Shown: positions 8,383-17,230, counted from the stretch's first letter. The stretch is 33,743 nucleotides of DNA from Akkermansiaceae bacterium UBA4589 (GCA_002387565.1 DGJT01000042.1:1-33743), one strand, 5' to 3'. The notes: a model not told the origin generated them from the letters alone. Numbers and translations are program-made.

Positions 8383-9021
8383 ATGAATCAGCATATCAAC
8401 CAAGCCTACGAGGAAGCTCTCAAAAACTTGGTTGATAGCATCCTACAAATTGGAGCTGAGACTTTTAGTCATGTTGATATAGCCATTAAAGGTTTGCTCA
8501 CTAGTAATATTGAGTTGTGTAATCAAGTCATTCACAATGATGAGCATATCAACCAAATGGACAAGCTCATCACCCAGCGAGGTTTAGATATTTTAACCCG
8601 CTTTAACCCATTAGCAGGAGATCTACATCAAACAGTGCAGGGAATACTTATCAGCACGCATTTTGAACGTATAGGTGACCATGCTGCCAATATTGCTAAG
8701 TATTCTAAGTATATCATTTCAGAGCGTGAAGTCCCTGAAACCAAGAGTATAGAAGCCCTATACTCACTGACCTCTGAATCCATTCAAATGGCGATCATGA
8801 GCTACCGTAACCAAGATGCCAAACTAGCTCAAAGCATCATAGACCAAGACTCCATACTCGACCTCAAGTGCTCAGAATACATCAAAAGTCTCACCAAAGC
8901 CATGAATCAAACCGATTCCACCTACAACCAAGCCTTTATGAACCTCATTTTCATAACAAGGTGTTTGGAGCGTATAGGGGATCTATCGACCCTCATCGTC
9001 AAAGACGGCGTCTTGAGATAA
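8383..9021 (+). CDS. phoU: PhoU-like phosphate regulatory protein
   Basis: PhoU proteins are all-helical and restrain phosphate uptake through PstSCAB and PhoR. This one has 212 residues in the usual two-repeat layout, each repeat a three-helix bundle. Family marks include R-G-L-D-I-L (about 68-73), the H-F-E-R-I-G-D-H-A-A-N-I run near 93-104, and the second copy C-L-E-R-I-G-D-L near 193-200. The two E-R-I-G-D motifs are the metal-binding signatures. No pst or phoR gene is nearby; it ends the ppc run, 15 bases after tyrS. It is followed by a structured non-coding gap. Confidence 0.92.
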   Translation: MNQHINQAYEEALKNLVDSILQIGAETFSHVDIAIKGLLTSNIELCNQVIHNDEHINQMDKLITQRGLDILTRFNPLAGDLHQTVQGILISTHFERIGDHAANIAKYSKYIISEREVPETKSIEALYSLTSESIQMAIMSYRNQDAKLAQSIIDQDSILDLKCSEYIKSLTKAMNQTDSTYNQAFMNLIFITRCLERIGDLSTLIVKDGVLR

Positions 9022-9024
9022 TCT

Positions 9025-9144
9025 AGCGGCTCTTTTAGCGATGTTGCCCTCGCTGTCTAACTTTCGCAGTGCTCGAGTAGCTTTTTTCTACACTGTGCGC
9101 TACGATTTCTCCATCAATGGCAACATCATCTAAAATAGCTCGCT
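9025..9144. repeat. Long imperfect inverted repeat in the gap after phoU
   Basis: The arms 9025-9048 and 9119-9144 are complementary over about 24 bases, with a few mismatches and two unpaired bases. The innermost 9 (GATGTTGCC with GGCAACATC) are perfect. The 70-base interior can fold further (GTAG and CTAC flanking a T-rich loop near 9077-9091). It begins 4 bases after the phoU stop. Possible readings are a long terminator-like structure, a small structured RNA, or a MITE-like repeat. I cannot tell which from one copy. The rest of the 9022-9263 gap holds a second inverted repeat and a candidate promoter. Confidence 0.6.
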
Positions 9145-9182
9145 AGCTTTAGGTGTATGGTCAGTATCAATGCTCAGCTTTG

Positions 9183-9216
9183 CTAGTTATTCAATCATCT
9201 CAGTTAAAATAACTAG
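9183..9216. repeat. Perfect 9-bp inverted repeat upstream of the membrane protein gene
   Basis: CTAGTTATT (9183-9191) and AATAACTAG (9208-9216) are perfect complements separated by 16 bases. It lies just upstream of the candidate -35 at 9230. It could be an operator for a dimeric regulator or a weak hairpin; no T-run follows it. Confidence 0.45.
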
Positions 9217-9229
9217 AAAACTTTATGGA

Positions 9230-9257
9230 TTGATATCTCAGCTTAGCTCGTTAAACT
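9230..9257 (+). promoter_or_regulatory. Candidate promoter for the 288-residue membrane protein and gluQ
   Basis: TTGATA (9230-9235, 5 of 6 matches) is followed after 16 bases by TAAACT (9252-9257, 4 of 6). A start 6-7 bases after the -10 falls on or next to the ATG at 9264, which would make the message leaderless. Confidence 0.35.
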
Positions 9258-9263
9258 GTCAGA

Positions 9264-10130
9264 ATGCAGGAGTTCAGGATAGATAAGCAGTTTATTAATA
9301 TTTTTAAACTAGGGATTGTGGTGTTTAGTTTTTTTGCTATTTTTTCTTTGTTACTACCTATTTTACCTGAAGATGAGAAGTCTGAATCGATAGGTATAAG
9401 TGATGAAGCTTTAAGTATTTTAGGTTTTGCCTTTTTTGGTTGTGCCACATGGCTTACTTTTATTTGTCTTCAGAAGTGTAAAAAAGCTAATATTTTAGTC
9501 GATGATCAAGGTATTTGGTATAAGCATTTATCTAGGGAAGAAAGGCTTATTAAGTGGAGCGAAATTAGCAAAATAAAAGAGAGGGCTAACGCTCAATGTT
9601 TGGAGCTTTTTAATTCTAGGAATGAAAAGTTAATACGCATTGAATATCAAATCATAGATTTTTTTAAATTAAGGCAAATAATAGAGCAAAAGGTTGCTGT
9701 AGTTTCTTTAGAAGGAAGGGATGATTTAAATAGATTCACTAAGCCAAAATATTACCATATTATTAGTTTAACTTTATTAGGAGTCTTCGCAGCGTTAGGG
9801 CTTGGTTTGATGATAACTGAAAGCTTCTTAATAGGTTTTATATTTCTCATATTTATGATGCCTATATTATGTTTGGAATATATTAAAGCTCCTTGCGCTA
9901 TTTATATAAACAAAGATTCTTTTAGTATTTATTACCCACTAAAATATAAAATAATTAAATTTACAGATGTATCTACTATTCAAATTTTTAAAATTCCCCA
10001 ACATTATGGAATTTCAATTCCTCAGATAGAAATAAAATTAATTAAAGGTAAAACTATTAAACTAAAAGCATTTAAAGAAGAGCCTTACGGTATGTTAGAT
10101 TCATTAAAAAAAGCAGTAAAAAACAAGTAA
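9264..10130 (+). CDS. Membrane protein with two (2-TM + PH-like) halves, function unknown
   Basis: I do not recognise a named family. The 288 residues appear built from two similar halves. Each half has a pair of membrane segments (about 12-33 and 50-69; 164-186 and 187-205) followed by a soluble beta-rich stretch (about 75-145; 210-286). The soluble parts start alike, as I-x-V/I-N/D-x-D/Q-x-I/F-x-Y, and continue with I-K-W/F-x-E/D-I/V-S-x-I. This resembles bacterial PH-like domains that sit behind membrane segments, but that is a resemblance by eye. The gene is visibly more AT-rich than its neighbours, with many ATA, TTA and AAA codons, which may mean weak selection or recent acquisition. 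gluQ starts 2 bases after its stop, so they are co-transcribed. Confidence 0.75.
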   Translation: MQEFRIDKQFINIFKLGIVVFSFFAIFSLLLPILPEDEKSESIGISDEALSILGFAFFGCATWLTFICLQKCKKANILVDDQGIWYKHLSREERLIKWSEISKIKERANAQCLELFNSRNEKLIRIEYQIIDFFKLRQIIEQKVAVVSLEGRDDLNRFTKPKYYHIISLTLLGVFAALGLGLMITESFLIGFIFLIFMMPILCLEYIKAPCAIYINKDSFSIYYPLKYKIIKFTDVSTIQIFKIPQHYGISIPQIEIKLIKGKTIKLKAFKEEPYGMLDSLKKAVKNK

Positions 10131-10132
10131 TT

Positions 10133-11104
10133 ATGTCTCAATCTATCATCACTCGTTTTGCGCCGTCGCCTAGTGGGGATTTACATGTGGGGCATGCATA
10201 CAGTGCGTGGCTGATTGAGCAGTTTGTGCAGAGTAATAGGGCGTTAGGTTTAGCTGTAGCTGAACCTTTGTTGCGTTGGGAGGATATAGATCACACGCGT
10301 TGTTCTGTGGAGTCGGAGCAGAGTATCATAGAGGATTTAGAGTGGTTAGGTTTTAGTTATAACCAGTCACAACCGTGCTTGCGTCAAAGCGAGAGGCTAG
10401 CTATTTATGCTCAAGCTTTGGAAGCTCTCAAAGACCAAGGTGTCGTGTACCCGTGTTTCTGCACGCGTAAGGAGATTAAACAAGCATTGGAGGAGTATGA
10501 TAATGCTCAAGCTCAAGAGGTAGACAGTATACTTAATGCTCCACATACGCTTCATAGGGAGGCTTACCCAGGCACTTGTAAGCATTTAAGTGAGGAACAG
10601 CGCCGAGAGCTACTGGCTAGCGATAAAGCTTATTCTTGGCGCATAGATAGCAAAAAAATACGTGAGCAATTGGAAAATCAAGGTTTAGAGTTAAGTTTTA
10701 ATGATTTAACGCAGGATGATGTCACTGCAGTGAATTGGGATTTAATAGAAGACACCGTGATTGCGCGCAAAGATGTGGCGACCTCTTATCATCTAGCGGT
10801 GATTATTGATGATGATGCACAGGGGGTTACGCACGCCATTAGAGGTGAAGATTTGCGGGAGACAACTCACTTGCATCGAGTTCTGCAAGAGTTGCTTAAC
10901 TTATCTACACCAACCTATATTCACCACCCGCTGCTCTATAATGATGCGGGTAAGCGCCTGAGTAAAAGAGATCAATCAACGACCATTAAACAGCTAAAAT
11001 CTCAATACGCAACAGCCGCAGAGTTACTTCAAGCTCAATTGCTCAAGTATCAGCAGAATTGGCAAAGTCTTACATCTATCTGTAAGCAAAGTATTACAGG
11101 TTAA
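10133..11104 (+). CDS. gluQ: Glutamyl-Q tRNA(Asp) synthetase (GluQRS)
   Basis: GluQRS attaches glutamate to the queuosine base at position 34 of tRNA-Asp. It is a GluRS catalytic-core paralogue lacking the anticodon-binding domain, and the 323 residues here fit that short form. The HIGH-like motif is in A-P-S-P-S-G-D-L-H-V-G-H (10-21) and the second signature is K-R-L-S-K-R-D (274-280). Zinc-binding cysteines are C108 and C110 in P-C-F-C and C149 in Y-P-G-T-C. Queuosine synthesis genes are not in the window. The gene converges on the MFS-acyltransferase with only 11 bases between, and no clear terminator is seen. Confidence 0.93.
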   Translation: MSQSIITRFAPSPSGDLHVGHAYSAWLIEQFVQSNRALGLAVAEPLLRWEDIDHTRCSVESEQSIIEDLEWLGFSYNQSQPCLRQSERLAIYAQALEALKDQGVVYPCFCTRKEIKQALEEYDNAQAQEVDSILNAPHTLHREAYPGTCKHLSEEQRRELLASDKAYSWRIDSKKIREQLENQGLELSFNDLTQDDVTAVNWDLIEDTVIARKDVATSYHLAVIIDDDAQGVTHAIRGEDLRETTHLHRVLQELLNLSTPTYIHHPLLYNDAGKRLSKRDQSTTIKQLKSQYATAAELLQAQLLKYQQNWQSLTSICKQSITG

Positions 11105-11115
11105 AACTTTAGACC

Positions 11116-13668
11116 TTATACCTTAGGCTGGAGCCAGAGGTTTTCGTGGAGTTCCCAGCTGTCAGTTTCTGTTGGGGGTAATGATATGCCGGGAAGGATT
11201 CTGCCCCAGGTGCCTTCTTTCTCACCTATTTCTTCTGCCCACCCTGATGGTTCAGGCTCTCCAGTCGCTAGAGGCATAGATAGAGATATGAGGGCGTCTT
11301 GGTACTGATAGCTCGGTAAAATGTGCCAGTTATTATCCTTTAGCTGATTGAGGCTTGCTGGTAGATGTGTGTGGTTGTCCTCGTTGATAAAGTAGACGTA
11401 TTGTTTAGTTTGTGGTTTAGATTGTTTTTTGTTTAGGTCTGTTTCTAGACGATTAATCCAGTTGATGAGTTGAGTCGAGCCTATCCAAATATTCTGCGGT
11501 TTTGATTTCTTGGAGTACTGTGTATAGTAGCTCTCAAACTGTTGTTGTGTATCAAAAAAGCTGATGAGTCCACCAAAGCGAGCTTGGAAGAAACTGAAGG
11601 TTTCTTGGAGGGTTGCACTGAGTTGTTGAGTGTGAATCAAGAAATGTACTTTTTGAGTATTAGCGATGCAGTAAGTACGATGCAAACGATGAGCATTGAT
11701 TTGAGCAAGACGAGAGAATTTCTGTGTGAGTTGAGGGAAATGGACGTTATCGTAAGCATCAATAGTGTGTTCAATACATTCGTTGGCGAGCCCTGATAAA
11801 CTTGTCTGTAGAGCGGCTTGACTGATATTGCTACTATCAATGGGCTCTCCTATATTAACCAGAGTAGGGTAGGCTCTTTTGCCGGCTAAATACTTGAAAT
11901 ACTTACCACCACTAAAGCCAAACCAAGTAATCCAGCTACCATCTACATAGATAGGTTGAGCTTTTGATTTAGATTTTCGCAGAATGAGGATGACGCCTTT
12001 TTGAATTTCATTGAGTGCACCACTGCGACTCAACCTGCCTTCGGGGAAGAAGCCAATCACTGAGCCTTCTTGGAGAGCTTCGATGGTTTTCTTAATGGCT
12101 TCTTTGGCTCGAGAGGGTCGAATAGTGAGAGTGTTAAAGTATTCGGTGAGTTTTTTAAGTATGCCTTTGGATAGATTAGCATCCATCACAAAGCGAATAC
12201 GACGTGGATAACTCGTAGAGAGAAAGAACACATCTGCGTAGTTAACATGGTTAGGTGTGAGGAGCACACCTTCATCTCTGATAATGCGCTCATGGTTAAG
12301 TGGTAGAGCAGGAATTTTGTAGTGTGAATGCCACCAATTACTAAACCATTGCATGAGTCTGTACTGGTCTTGGATAAACTCTGGGGTATTGAGGGTTAGG
12401 TAGTTTTTCCAGATATAATAAGCGACTACAATACCTAATACGGTAGTGGTGTAGCAGGCTACTTGTACGTTAAATCCACTCACTTGCAACCCAAGGCATA
12501 AAATGACAGCAATAATACCAAACACACAGTTAAGTGCATTACTTAATGATAAGATTCTACCACGAGTAGCAGCTGGTGCATGTTGCTGTATATAGGCATT
12601 AACTGGAACAAACCAAAATGTCGCTGTAGCAGCTGCAAGGAAATAAGAAAGGTAGACAGGGAGCATTTTGTCTAAGCCACTTTGTTCGGCAATGAGATAA
12701 GCAGGGTATAATTCAAGGCTAGTAAACACAAACAGTAGAGACCCAATGAGCGCAATCCATAGACGGACTTTTTTGCTGCCTAGAATGGTGGCTGCTACTG
12801 AACCTGCAATGAGGCCTAAGCTAAGTGCAATCGTTATTTTAGAAGCGATAGGCCCAAAATCAACAGAGGTAGAGGCTGCTAGCTCTTTGGCAACTCGAAT
12901 CAAGAGTAAGTTGATATAGCCTGCTATACCGTAAAAGCAAGCTAGCATAAGAATGCCTTTAAATAGTTTGGGGTGCTCTTGTGGAATACTTAAAATCTCT
13001 GACCATTTGGCAAATTTAGCTTCTTTTTGATGAACTACTGAAATATGGCGCTTGGGAGGTAGAATAAAACTTAGCACAAGGGGTACCAGTGAAAAGGCTA
13101 AGAGAATTGTGAATATATTTTCTAATGATAACCAAGCTGCAAAGGGAGCATCCGTATGCTCCTTTTTAAAATGGTTAAACCACATCATGCCGATAATTTG
13201 ACCTACACAGATAGCTAATAGGTTAGTTGATTCAATCAAACCGGAAGCTAGACTGAGCTTTTCAGGTCCTGAGAGGTCTTTAGTGATAGCTTTTTTAGCC
13301 GGGCTTAGGATAGCAGATTGAAGCGCTAGGATGAAAAAGGCAACTAATGACCATGTTAAAAAATGTGACTTAGAAAAATAAATCAACATGGCAAACACAA
13401 CAATCTGCGTGATCATCGCGATGCGAATGATCCAAGTTCTGTCATATTTATCAGAGACCCATCCTGCTACTCGAATGAAGCAGAGAAAAGGTACAATAAT
13501 CAATATGGTAATGACATACTCAAGAATAGTAGCCTTGCCGTATAACGCTACACCTAGCGCAATAAAAGCCGCCTTGGCAATGTTATCGTTGAAGGCATTC
13601 TGTGCCTGTAAAATAATCAAAGAGATAAGGCTCTTCCAATGCGGAGTTTGGATTATTTTATCAGACAT
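11116..13668 (-). CDS. MFS transporter - PlsC acyltransferase fusion with a degenerate AMP-binding-like C-terminus
   Basis: The 850 residues contain three parts. Residues 1-420 form an MFS domain of about 12 membrane segments related to the lysophospholipid flippase LplT. Residues 430-620 form a PlsC-type 1-acyl-glycerol-phosphate acyltransferase with the catalytic H-x4-D (H474, D479) and the substrate-site F-P-E-G-R (541-545). Full-length Aas-like fusions continue with an acyl-ACP synthetase domain. Here only about 230 residues follow. They keep traces of it: L-P-S-Y then Q-Y-Q-D (784-791) where Y-G-x-T-E is expected, and G-T-W-G-R-I-L-P-G (819-827). The likely role is inner-membrane lysophospholipid import and re-acylation, with activation of fatty acid lost from this chain. 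It is the last gene of the minus-strand run, 15 bases after gatB. Confidence 0.88.
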   Translation of the reverse strand: MSDKIIQTPHWKSLISLIILQAQNAFNDNIAKAAFIALGVALYGKATILEYVITILIIVPFLCFIRVAGWVSDKYDRTWIIRIAMITQIVVFAMLIYFSKSHFLTWSLVAFFILALQSAILSPAKKAITKDLSGPEKLSLASGLIESTNLLAICVGQIIGMMWFNHFKKEHTDAPFAAWLSLENIFTILLAFSLVPLVLSFILPPKRHISVVHQKEAKFAKWSEILSIPQEHPKLFKGILMLACFYGIAGYINLLLIRVAKELAASTSVDFGPIASKITIALSLGLIAGSVAATILGSKKVRLWIALIGSLLFVFTSLELYPAYLIAEQSGLDKMLPVYLSYFLAAATATFWFVPVNAYIQQHAPAATRGRILSLSNALNCVFGIIAVILCLGLQVSGFNVQVACYTTTVLGIVVAYYIWKNYLTLNTPEFIQDQYRLMQWFSNWWHSHYKIPALPLNHERIIRDEGVLLTPNHVNYADVFFLSTSYPRRIRFVMDANLSKGILKKLTEYFNTLTIRPSRAKEAIKKTIEALQEGSVIGFFPEGRLSRSGALNEIQKGVILILRKSKSKAQPIYVDGSWITWFGFSGGKYFKYLAGKRAYPTLVNIGEPIDSSNISQAALQTSLSGLANECIEHTIDAYDNVHFPQLTQKFSRLAQINAHRLHRTYCIANTQKVHFLIHTQQLSATLQETFSFFQARFGGLISFFDTQQQFESYYTQYSKKSKPQNIWIGSTQLINWINRLETDLNKKQSKPQTKQYVYFINEDNHTHLPASLNQLKDNNWHILPSYQYQDALISLSMPLATGEPEPSGWAEEIGEKEGTWGRILPGISLPPTETDSWELHENLWLQPKV

Positions 13669-13683
13669 AATTGATAAGCTTAC

Positions 13684-15162
13684 TTACAGGCCTAATTGAC
13701 TCATAATCGTTTGACTAATCGTTTTAGGGTTTGCCTTGCCTTGAGTGGCTTTCATGACTTGGCCTGTGAACCAGTTAGCTGCCTTAGTGTTGCCACCTTT
13801 GATCTCTGCTACCTTGTCAGGGTTGTCTGCAAGTAAATCTGCTACAATCGCTTCTAATTCAGCATTGTCATCAGCTGATGCTGCTTCAAAGCCTAACTCT
13901 TTGGCTACGGCTTCCGCCGTTTTTTCTGGAGCATTGGAGAGAGCTTGGAGGACTTCTTTTGCCTGGTTATTTGAGCAAACATCGTCTTGGACTAGTTTAG
14001 CTAGTCCTGCGATATGAGCAGGAGTGATAGGGCACTCCGTGATACTTAGATTATCTTTGTTGATAAGGCTCATGAGCTCATTGATAATCCAATTGGCAAT
14101 TTTCTTAGGCTCAATAGAACCAGCTTGCTCTAAGCTGAGTTCAAAGAAGTCAGCTAATTGGCGGTCACTACATAAAATAGCAGCATCGTAGTCGTTAAGC
14201 TTAAAGTCAGTAATAAAGCGTGCTTGCTTATGATGAGGTAGTTCAGGGCAGAGTGATTTAACCTCTTGCATAAAGGGTTCTGTTGCAATAGGTAGTAAAT
14301 CTGGGCAAGAGAAATAGCGATAATCATCGGCATTCTCCTTGGTGCGCATGAGTTGGGTCTCGCCTAAGTCATCGTCCCAGCGACGAGTTGATTGTACCTG
14401 AACAATACCAGCATCAAGCTCTTGAGCCTGTCTGCTGATTTCGTAATAGAGAGATTTACGTACTGCAGTAATAGAATTGAGGTTTTTGAGCTCAATTTTC
14501 TCACCAAATTTGACTTGTCCCTTGGGCTTGAGCGACACATTAACATCACAACGTAGTTGCCCTTTTTCCATGTCTGCATCTGAGATACCTCCGTAGATGA
14601 GAATTTGTTGTAGAGATTTAAGGTAGGCAACTGCTTGCTCAGGCGTTTCGATATCTGGCATGGAGACAATCTCCATGAGAGGTGTGCCTGCACGATTAAA
14701 ATCAATGAGTGAATATTGATTAAAATGGGTAGATTTAGCGACATCTTCCTCTAAGTGAATATGATCCAGTTTAATCACAGGTTTGTTAGGGTCTATATCT
14801 TTGACACTTTCCTTAGGATAATTATGCTCGTAGAGGGGGACTTCTCCATCGATGCATAGAGGTAAATCTAACTGAGTAGTTTGATAGTTTTTAGGCATGT
14901 CAGGGTAGAAGTAGTTCTTTCTATCCCATTTTGAGATTTTTGGTGGATGACAACCTAGCATATGACCTGCAATCAGCGTTTTTTTGACAGCCTCATGATT
15001 AATCACTGGTAGAGCACCAGGTAGGCCTAGGCAAACAGGACAGGTGTTGGTATTAACATTAGAACCAAAGCTAGTAGCACAGCTACAGAACATTTTGGTG
15101 CTGGTTTTAACTTGGCAGTGAACTTCTAAGCCAATAACAATATCGTAAGAACTAATAGGCAT
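13684..15162 (-). CDS. gatB: Aspartyl/glutamyl-tRNA amidotransferase subunit B
   Basis: GatB is the tRNA-binding and kinase subunit of GatCAB, which converts Glu-tRNA(Gln) or Asp-tRNA(Asn) to the amidated forms. The 492 residues match the family. It begins with the conserved G-L-E-V-H-C-Q (10-16), has C-x-C and C-P-V-C-L-G-L-P-G metal-site motifs near 26-50, and the signature D-F-N-R-A-G-T-P-L-M-E. The C-terminal part is the helical tail plus the YqeY-like tRNA-contacting domain. gatA and gatC are not adjacent, so the subunits are encoded apart. It shares a message with the upstream membrane protein (gap 21 bases) and the downstream MFS-acyltransferase. Confidence 0.97.
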   Translation of the reverse strand: MPISSYDIVIGLEVHCQVKTSTKMFCSCATSFGSNVNTNTCPVCLGLPGALPVINHEAVKKTLIAGHMLGCHPPKISKWDRKNYFYPDMPKNYQTTQLDLPLCIDGEVPLYEHNYPKESVKDIDPNKPVIKLDHIHLEEDVAKSTHFNQYSLIDFNRAGTPLMEIVSMPDIETPEQAVAYLKSLQQILIYGGISDADMEKGQLRCDVNVSLKPKGQVKFGEKIELKNLNSITAVRKSLYYEISRQAQELDAGIVQVQSTRRWDDDLGETQLMRTKENADDYRYFSCPDLLPIATEPFMQEVKSLCPELPHHKQARFITDFKLNDYDAAILCSDRQLADFFELSLEQAGSIEPKKIANWIINELMSLINKDNLSITECPITPAHIAGLAKLVQDDVCSNNQAKEVLQALSNAPEKTAEAVAKELGFEAASADDNAELEAIVADLLADNPDKVAEIKGGNTKAANWFTGQVMKATQGKANPKTISQTIMSQLGL

Positions 15163-15183
15163 TGTGTATGATGAATAGTAAAA

Positions 15184-16068
15184 TTATTTTTCAAAGTTGT
15201 CTTTCGTTGCCACCTCAAAATTAGCTAAAGCAGCTTTTGTTTCTGGTGTTGGCTGAGGCGCTTTTTTGACAATTTTTAATAACAGACCGGCGTTGCTTTC
15301 CTGTTGAGCAGCATTATTAAATGAAGGATCTTCTAGCCATTCTTTAACAGGTAACTGCATGATAGTTTGGTAATCCTCGTTAGATAACATTTGTTGTAAC
15401 TGGCGAGGTGCTTGAGCTTCAAAGAGAATAAATTGACTAAGCACACCTAAGTCTTGGATATCTTTTAATTTATCCATTTGATCTGTGATGCTCTCCAAAT
15501 CAGTTAAGGTGGAAAAATTCTTAGCTGAATCAGGTAAGGCATCTTGTAAGAAACTAGATTTACCAGAAATAGTTAAATAAAGGAGTAAGCAAGAGATAAA
15601 AATCATGCTTAAAAATAGAGTGGTGAATAATTGCTTGAAAAATGATTTTTTTGGGCGAGTTTCAGATTCCTTATCTTTATCCGTGAGTTGATGATTTTTT
15701 CTGCGGCGTTCTAGTTCGAGTTCTTCATCTTGGTTAGCACTATAACCAATACGGTTTTTCACGATAATTACAATTGTGAATACAATAAATGGTGTAGCTA
15801 GAGGAATAGCCCAATATAGCCAGCCAGCTGGATCTGGAGAGAGAAAATAAGCAATACTATCAGAAGATTGCCATACAAAAAAAGTAGCGATAACGCTTAA
15901 AATCAAACCAACAATACCAAAAATGAAATTAAGGAAATTAGTAATAGCTGCCCAAATAAAATACAGGATAATCAATCCCATTACTCCTAACAATGCCCAT
16001 TGAATAACAGAGTTATACTCTTGCATAAATTGGATGCATTTATTGAGAATATTGAGAGTTTGCTCCAT
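15184..16068 (-). CDS. Membrane protein of unknown function between aroC and gatB
   Basis: I do not recognise a family. The 294 residues contain four likely membrane segments (about 20-44, 45-66, 82-104 and 145-167). A charged cytoplasmic loop with an R-R-R-K cluster lies near 121-124, and a soluble C-terminal region runs from about 170 to 294, rich in Asp, Gln and Leu and probably helical. There is no signal peptide and no recognisable catalytic motif. The tight packing with aroC (22 bases) and gatB (21 bases) shows it is co-transcribed, but says nothing certain about function. Confidence 0.8.
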   Translation of the reverse strand: MEQTLNILNKCIQFMQEYNSVIQWALLGVMGLIILYFIWAAITNFLNFIFGIVGLILSVIATFFVWQSSDSIAYFLSPDPAGWLYWAIPLATPFIVFTIVIIVKNRIGYSANQDEELELERRRKNHQLTDKDKESETRPKKSFFKQLFTTLFLSMIFISCLLLYLTISGKSSFLQDALPDSAKNFSTLTDLESITDQMDKLKDIQDLGVLSQFILFEAQAPRQLQQMLSNEDYQTIMQLPVKEWLEDPSFNNAAQQESNAGLLLKIVKKAPQPTPETKAALANFEVATKDNFEK

Positions 16069-16090
16069 ATGAATTGACTCAAAATTATGA

Positions 16091-17218
16091 TTAACACTCT
16101 GGTGATTGAGGCACTAATGACTCAGGTGTGAGAGCTGAATTTTGTGCACGTTGCCTGAGTGCATGATCACACAGCACAAGTGCAATCATCGACTCTACAA
16201 TAGGCACGGCTCTTGGTAGAACGCAGGCATCATGACGGCCTTTGCCTTTGAGAGTGGTTTCATCACCACAAGCATTGACAGTGTCTTGGCTTATCATAAT
16301 CGTTGCTGTTGGTTTAAATGCGACTTTAAAGTCGATAGCTTCTCCATTAGAAATGCCACCTTGTATACCTCCTGAACGATTAGTTTTTGTCCTTATGGTA
16401 CCCTCTTGGGTGTAAAAGGCGTCATTATGCTGGCTTCCTGTGAGCTGAGTTCCCGCAAATCCTGAGCCAATTTCAAACCCCTTAGTAGCAGGGAGGCTAA
16501 GCATGGCCTTGGCTAAGTCTGCCTCTAACTTATCAAAGACAGGTTCACCTAAGCCTGCGGGAACACCTTTGACATAAGCACGTACGATACCACCTACAGA
16601 GTCACCTTGTGAACGGATTTTCTTAATATGCTCAATCATTTTAGGAGCAATCTGAGCATCTGCAGCTCTCACAGGAGTGCTTTCAATTAATTCTTTGGTG
16701 ACTGCATCTAAATTATCAATGGAACTTTGTAGATGTTGGATAGAATCAACCCAAGCTAAAATCTCCAAATCAGGACAGAGTTGTTTAAGTACTTTCATAG
16801 CTACTGCTCCTGCAGCCACACGAGCAATAGTTTCACGAGCTGAGGCTCTACCTCCACCTGAAATAGCTCTAAATCCAAATTTAGCATCGTAAGTATAATC
16901 CGCGTGTGAAGGGCGGTACACGCTCTCCATAGTATCATAAGAACCAGGACGCTGGTCTTTATTTTTTACCAGCATGGCAATCGATGTGCCGAGGGTTTTT
17001 CCTTGGCTAGTGCCTGATAGTATTTCGACTGTGTCCGCTTCTTTGCGAGGGGTTACAATATCGCTTTGACCAGGTCGTCTGCGGTCAAGTTCTGCCTGTA
17101 TATCTTCTTCGCACAGGTTTAGTTGCGCAGGACAACCATCAATAATAACACCAACACCCACACCATGTGATTCACCAAAAGTGCTGATACGAAAAAGAGT
17201 TCCAAATTGACTAGACAT
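16091..17218 (-). CDS. aroC: Chorismate synthase
   Basis: AroC performs the last step of the shikimate pathway, converting EPSP to chorismate with reduced FMN as cofactor. The 375 residues are typical. Signature 1 is F-G-E-S-H-G near the N-terminus (14-19), with His18 the conserved active-site residue. The central signature is F-R-A-I-S-G-G-G-R-A-S-A-R-E-T, and the C-terminal part has the conserved G-R-H-D run. No other aro gene is adjacent. A 67-base gap upstream (17219-17285) holds a candidate promoter and repeats, so aroC may be transcribed separately from the genes to its right. Confidence 0.97.
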   Translation of the reverse strand: MSSQFGTLFRISTFGESHGVGVGVIIDGCPAQLNLCEEDIQAELDRRRPGQSDIVTPRKEADTVEILSGTSQGKTLGTSIAMLVKNKDQRPGSYDTMESVYRPSHADYTYDAKFGFRAISGGGRASARETIARVAAGAVAMKVLKQLCPDLEILAWVDSIQHLQSSIDNLDAVTKELIESTPVRAADAQIAPKMIEHIKKIRSQGDSVGGIVRAYVKGVPAGLGEPVFDKLEADLAKAMLSLPATKGFEIGSGFAGTQLTGSQHNDAFYTQEGTIRTKTNRSGGIQGGISNGEAIDFKVAFKPTATIMISQDTVNACGDETTLKGKGRHDACVLPRAVPIVESMIALVLCDHALRQRAQNSALTPESLVPQSPEC

Positions 17219-17230
17219 AATAATGGCTGA

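Noticed and set aside
9022..9060. A minus-strand reading through the gap after phoU resembles the tail of ribosomal protein S20 (a lysine/arginine-rich helix).
   Set aside because: The match is a few basic residues only, an in-frame stop lies close upstream, and the frame runs on into the phoU antisense strand without the S20 ending.
11542..12211. Open frames on the plus strand inside the MFS-acyltransferase gene.
   Set aside because: They lie opposite a long well-conserved domain gene, show no family features, and are ordinary shadow frames.
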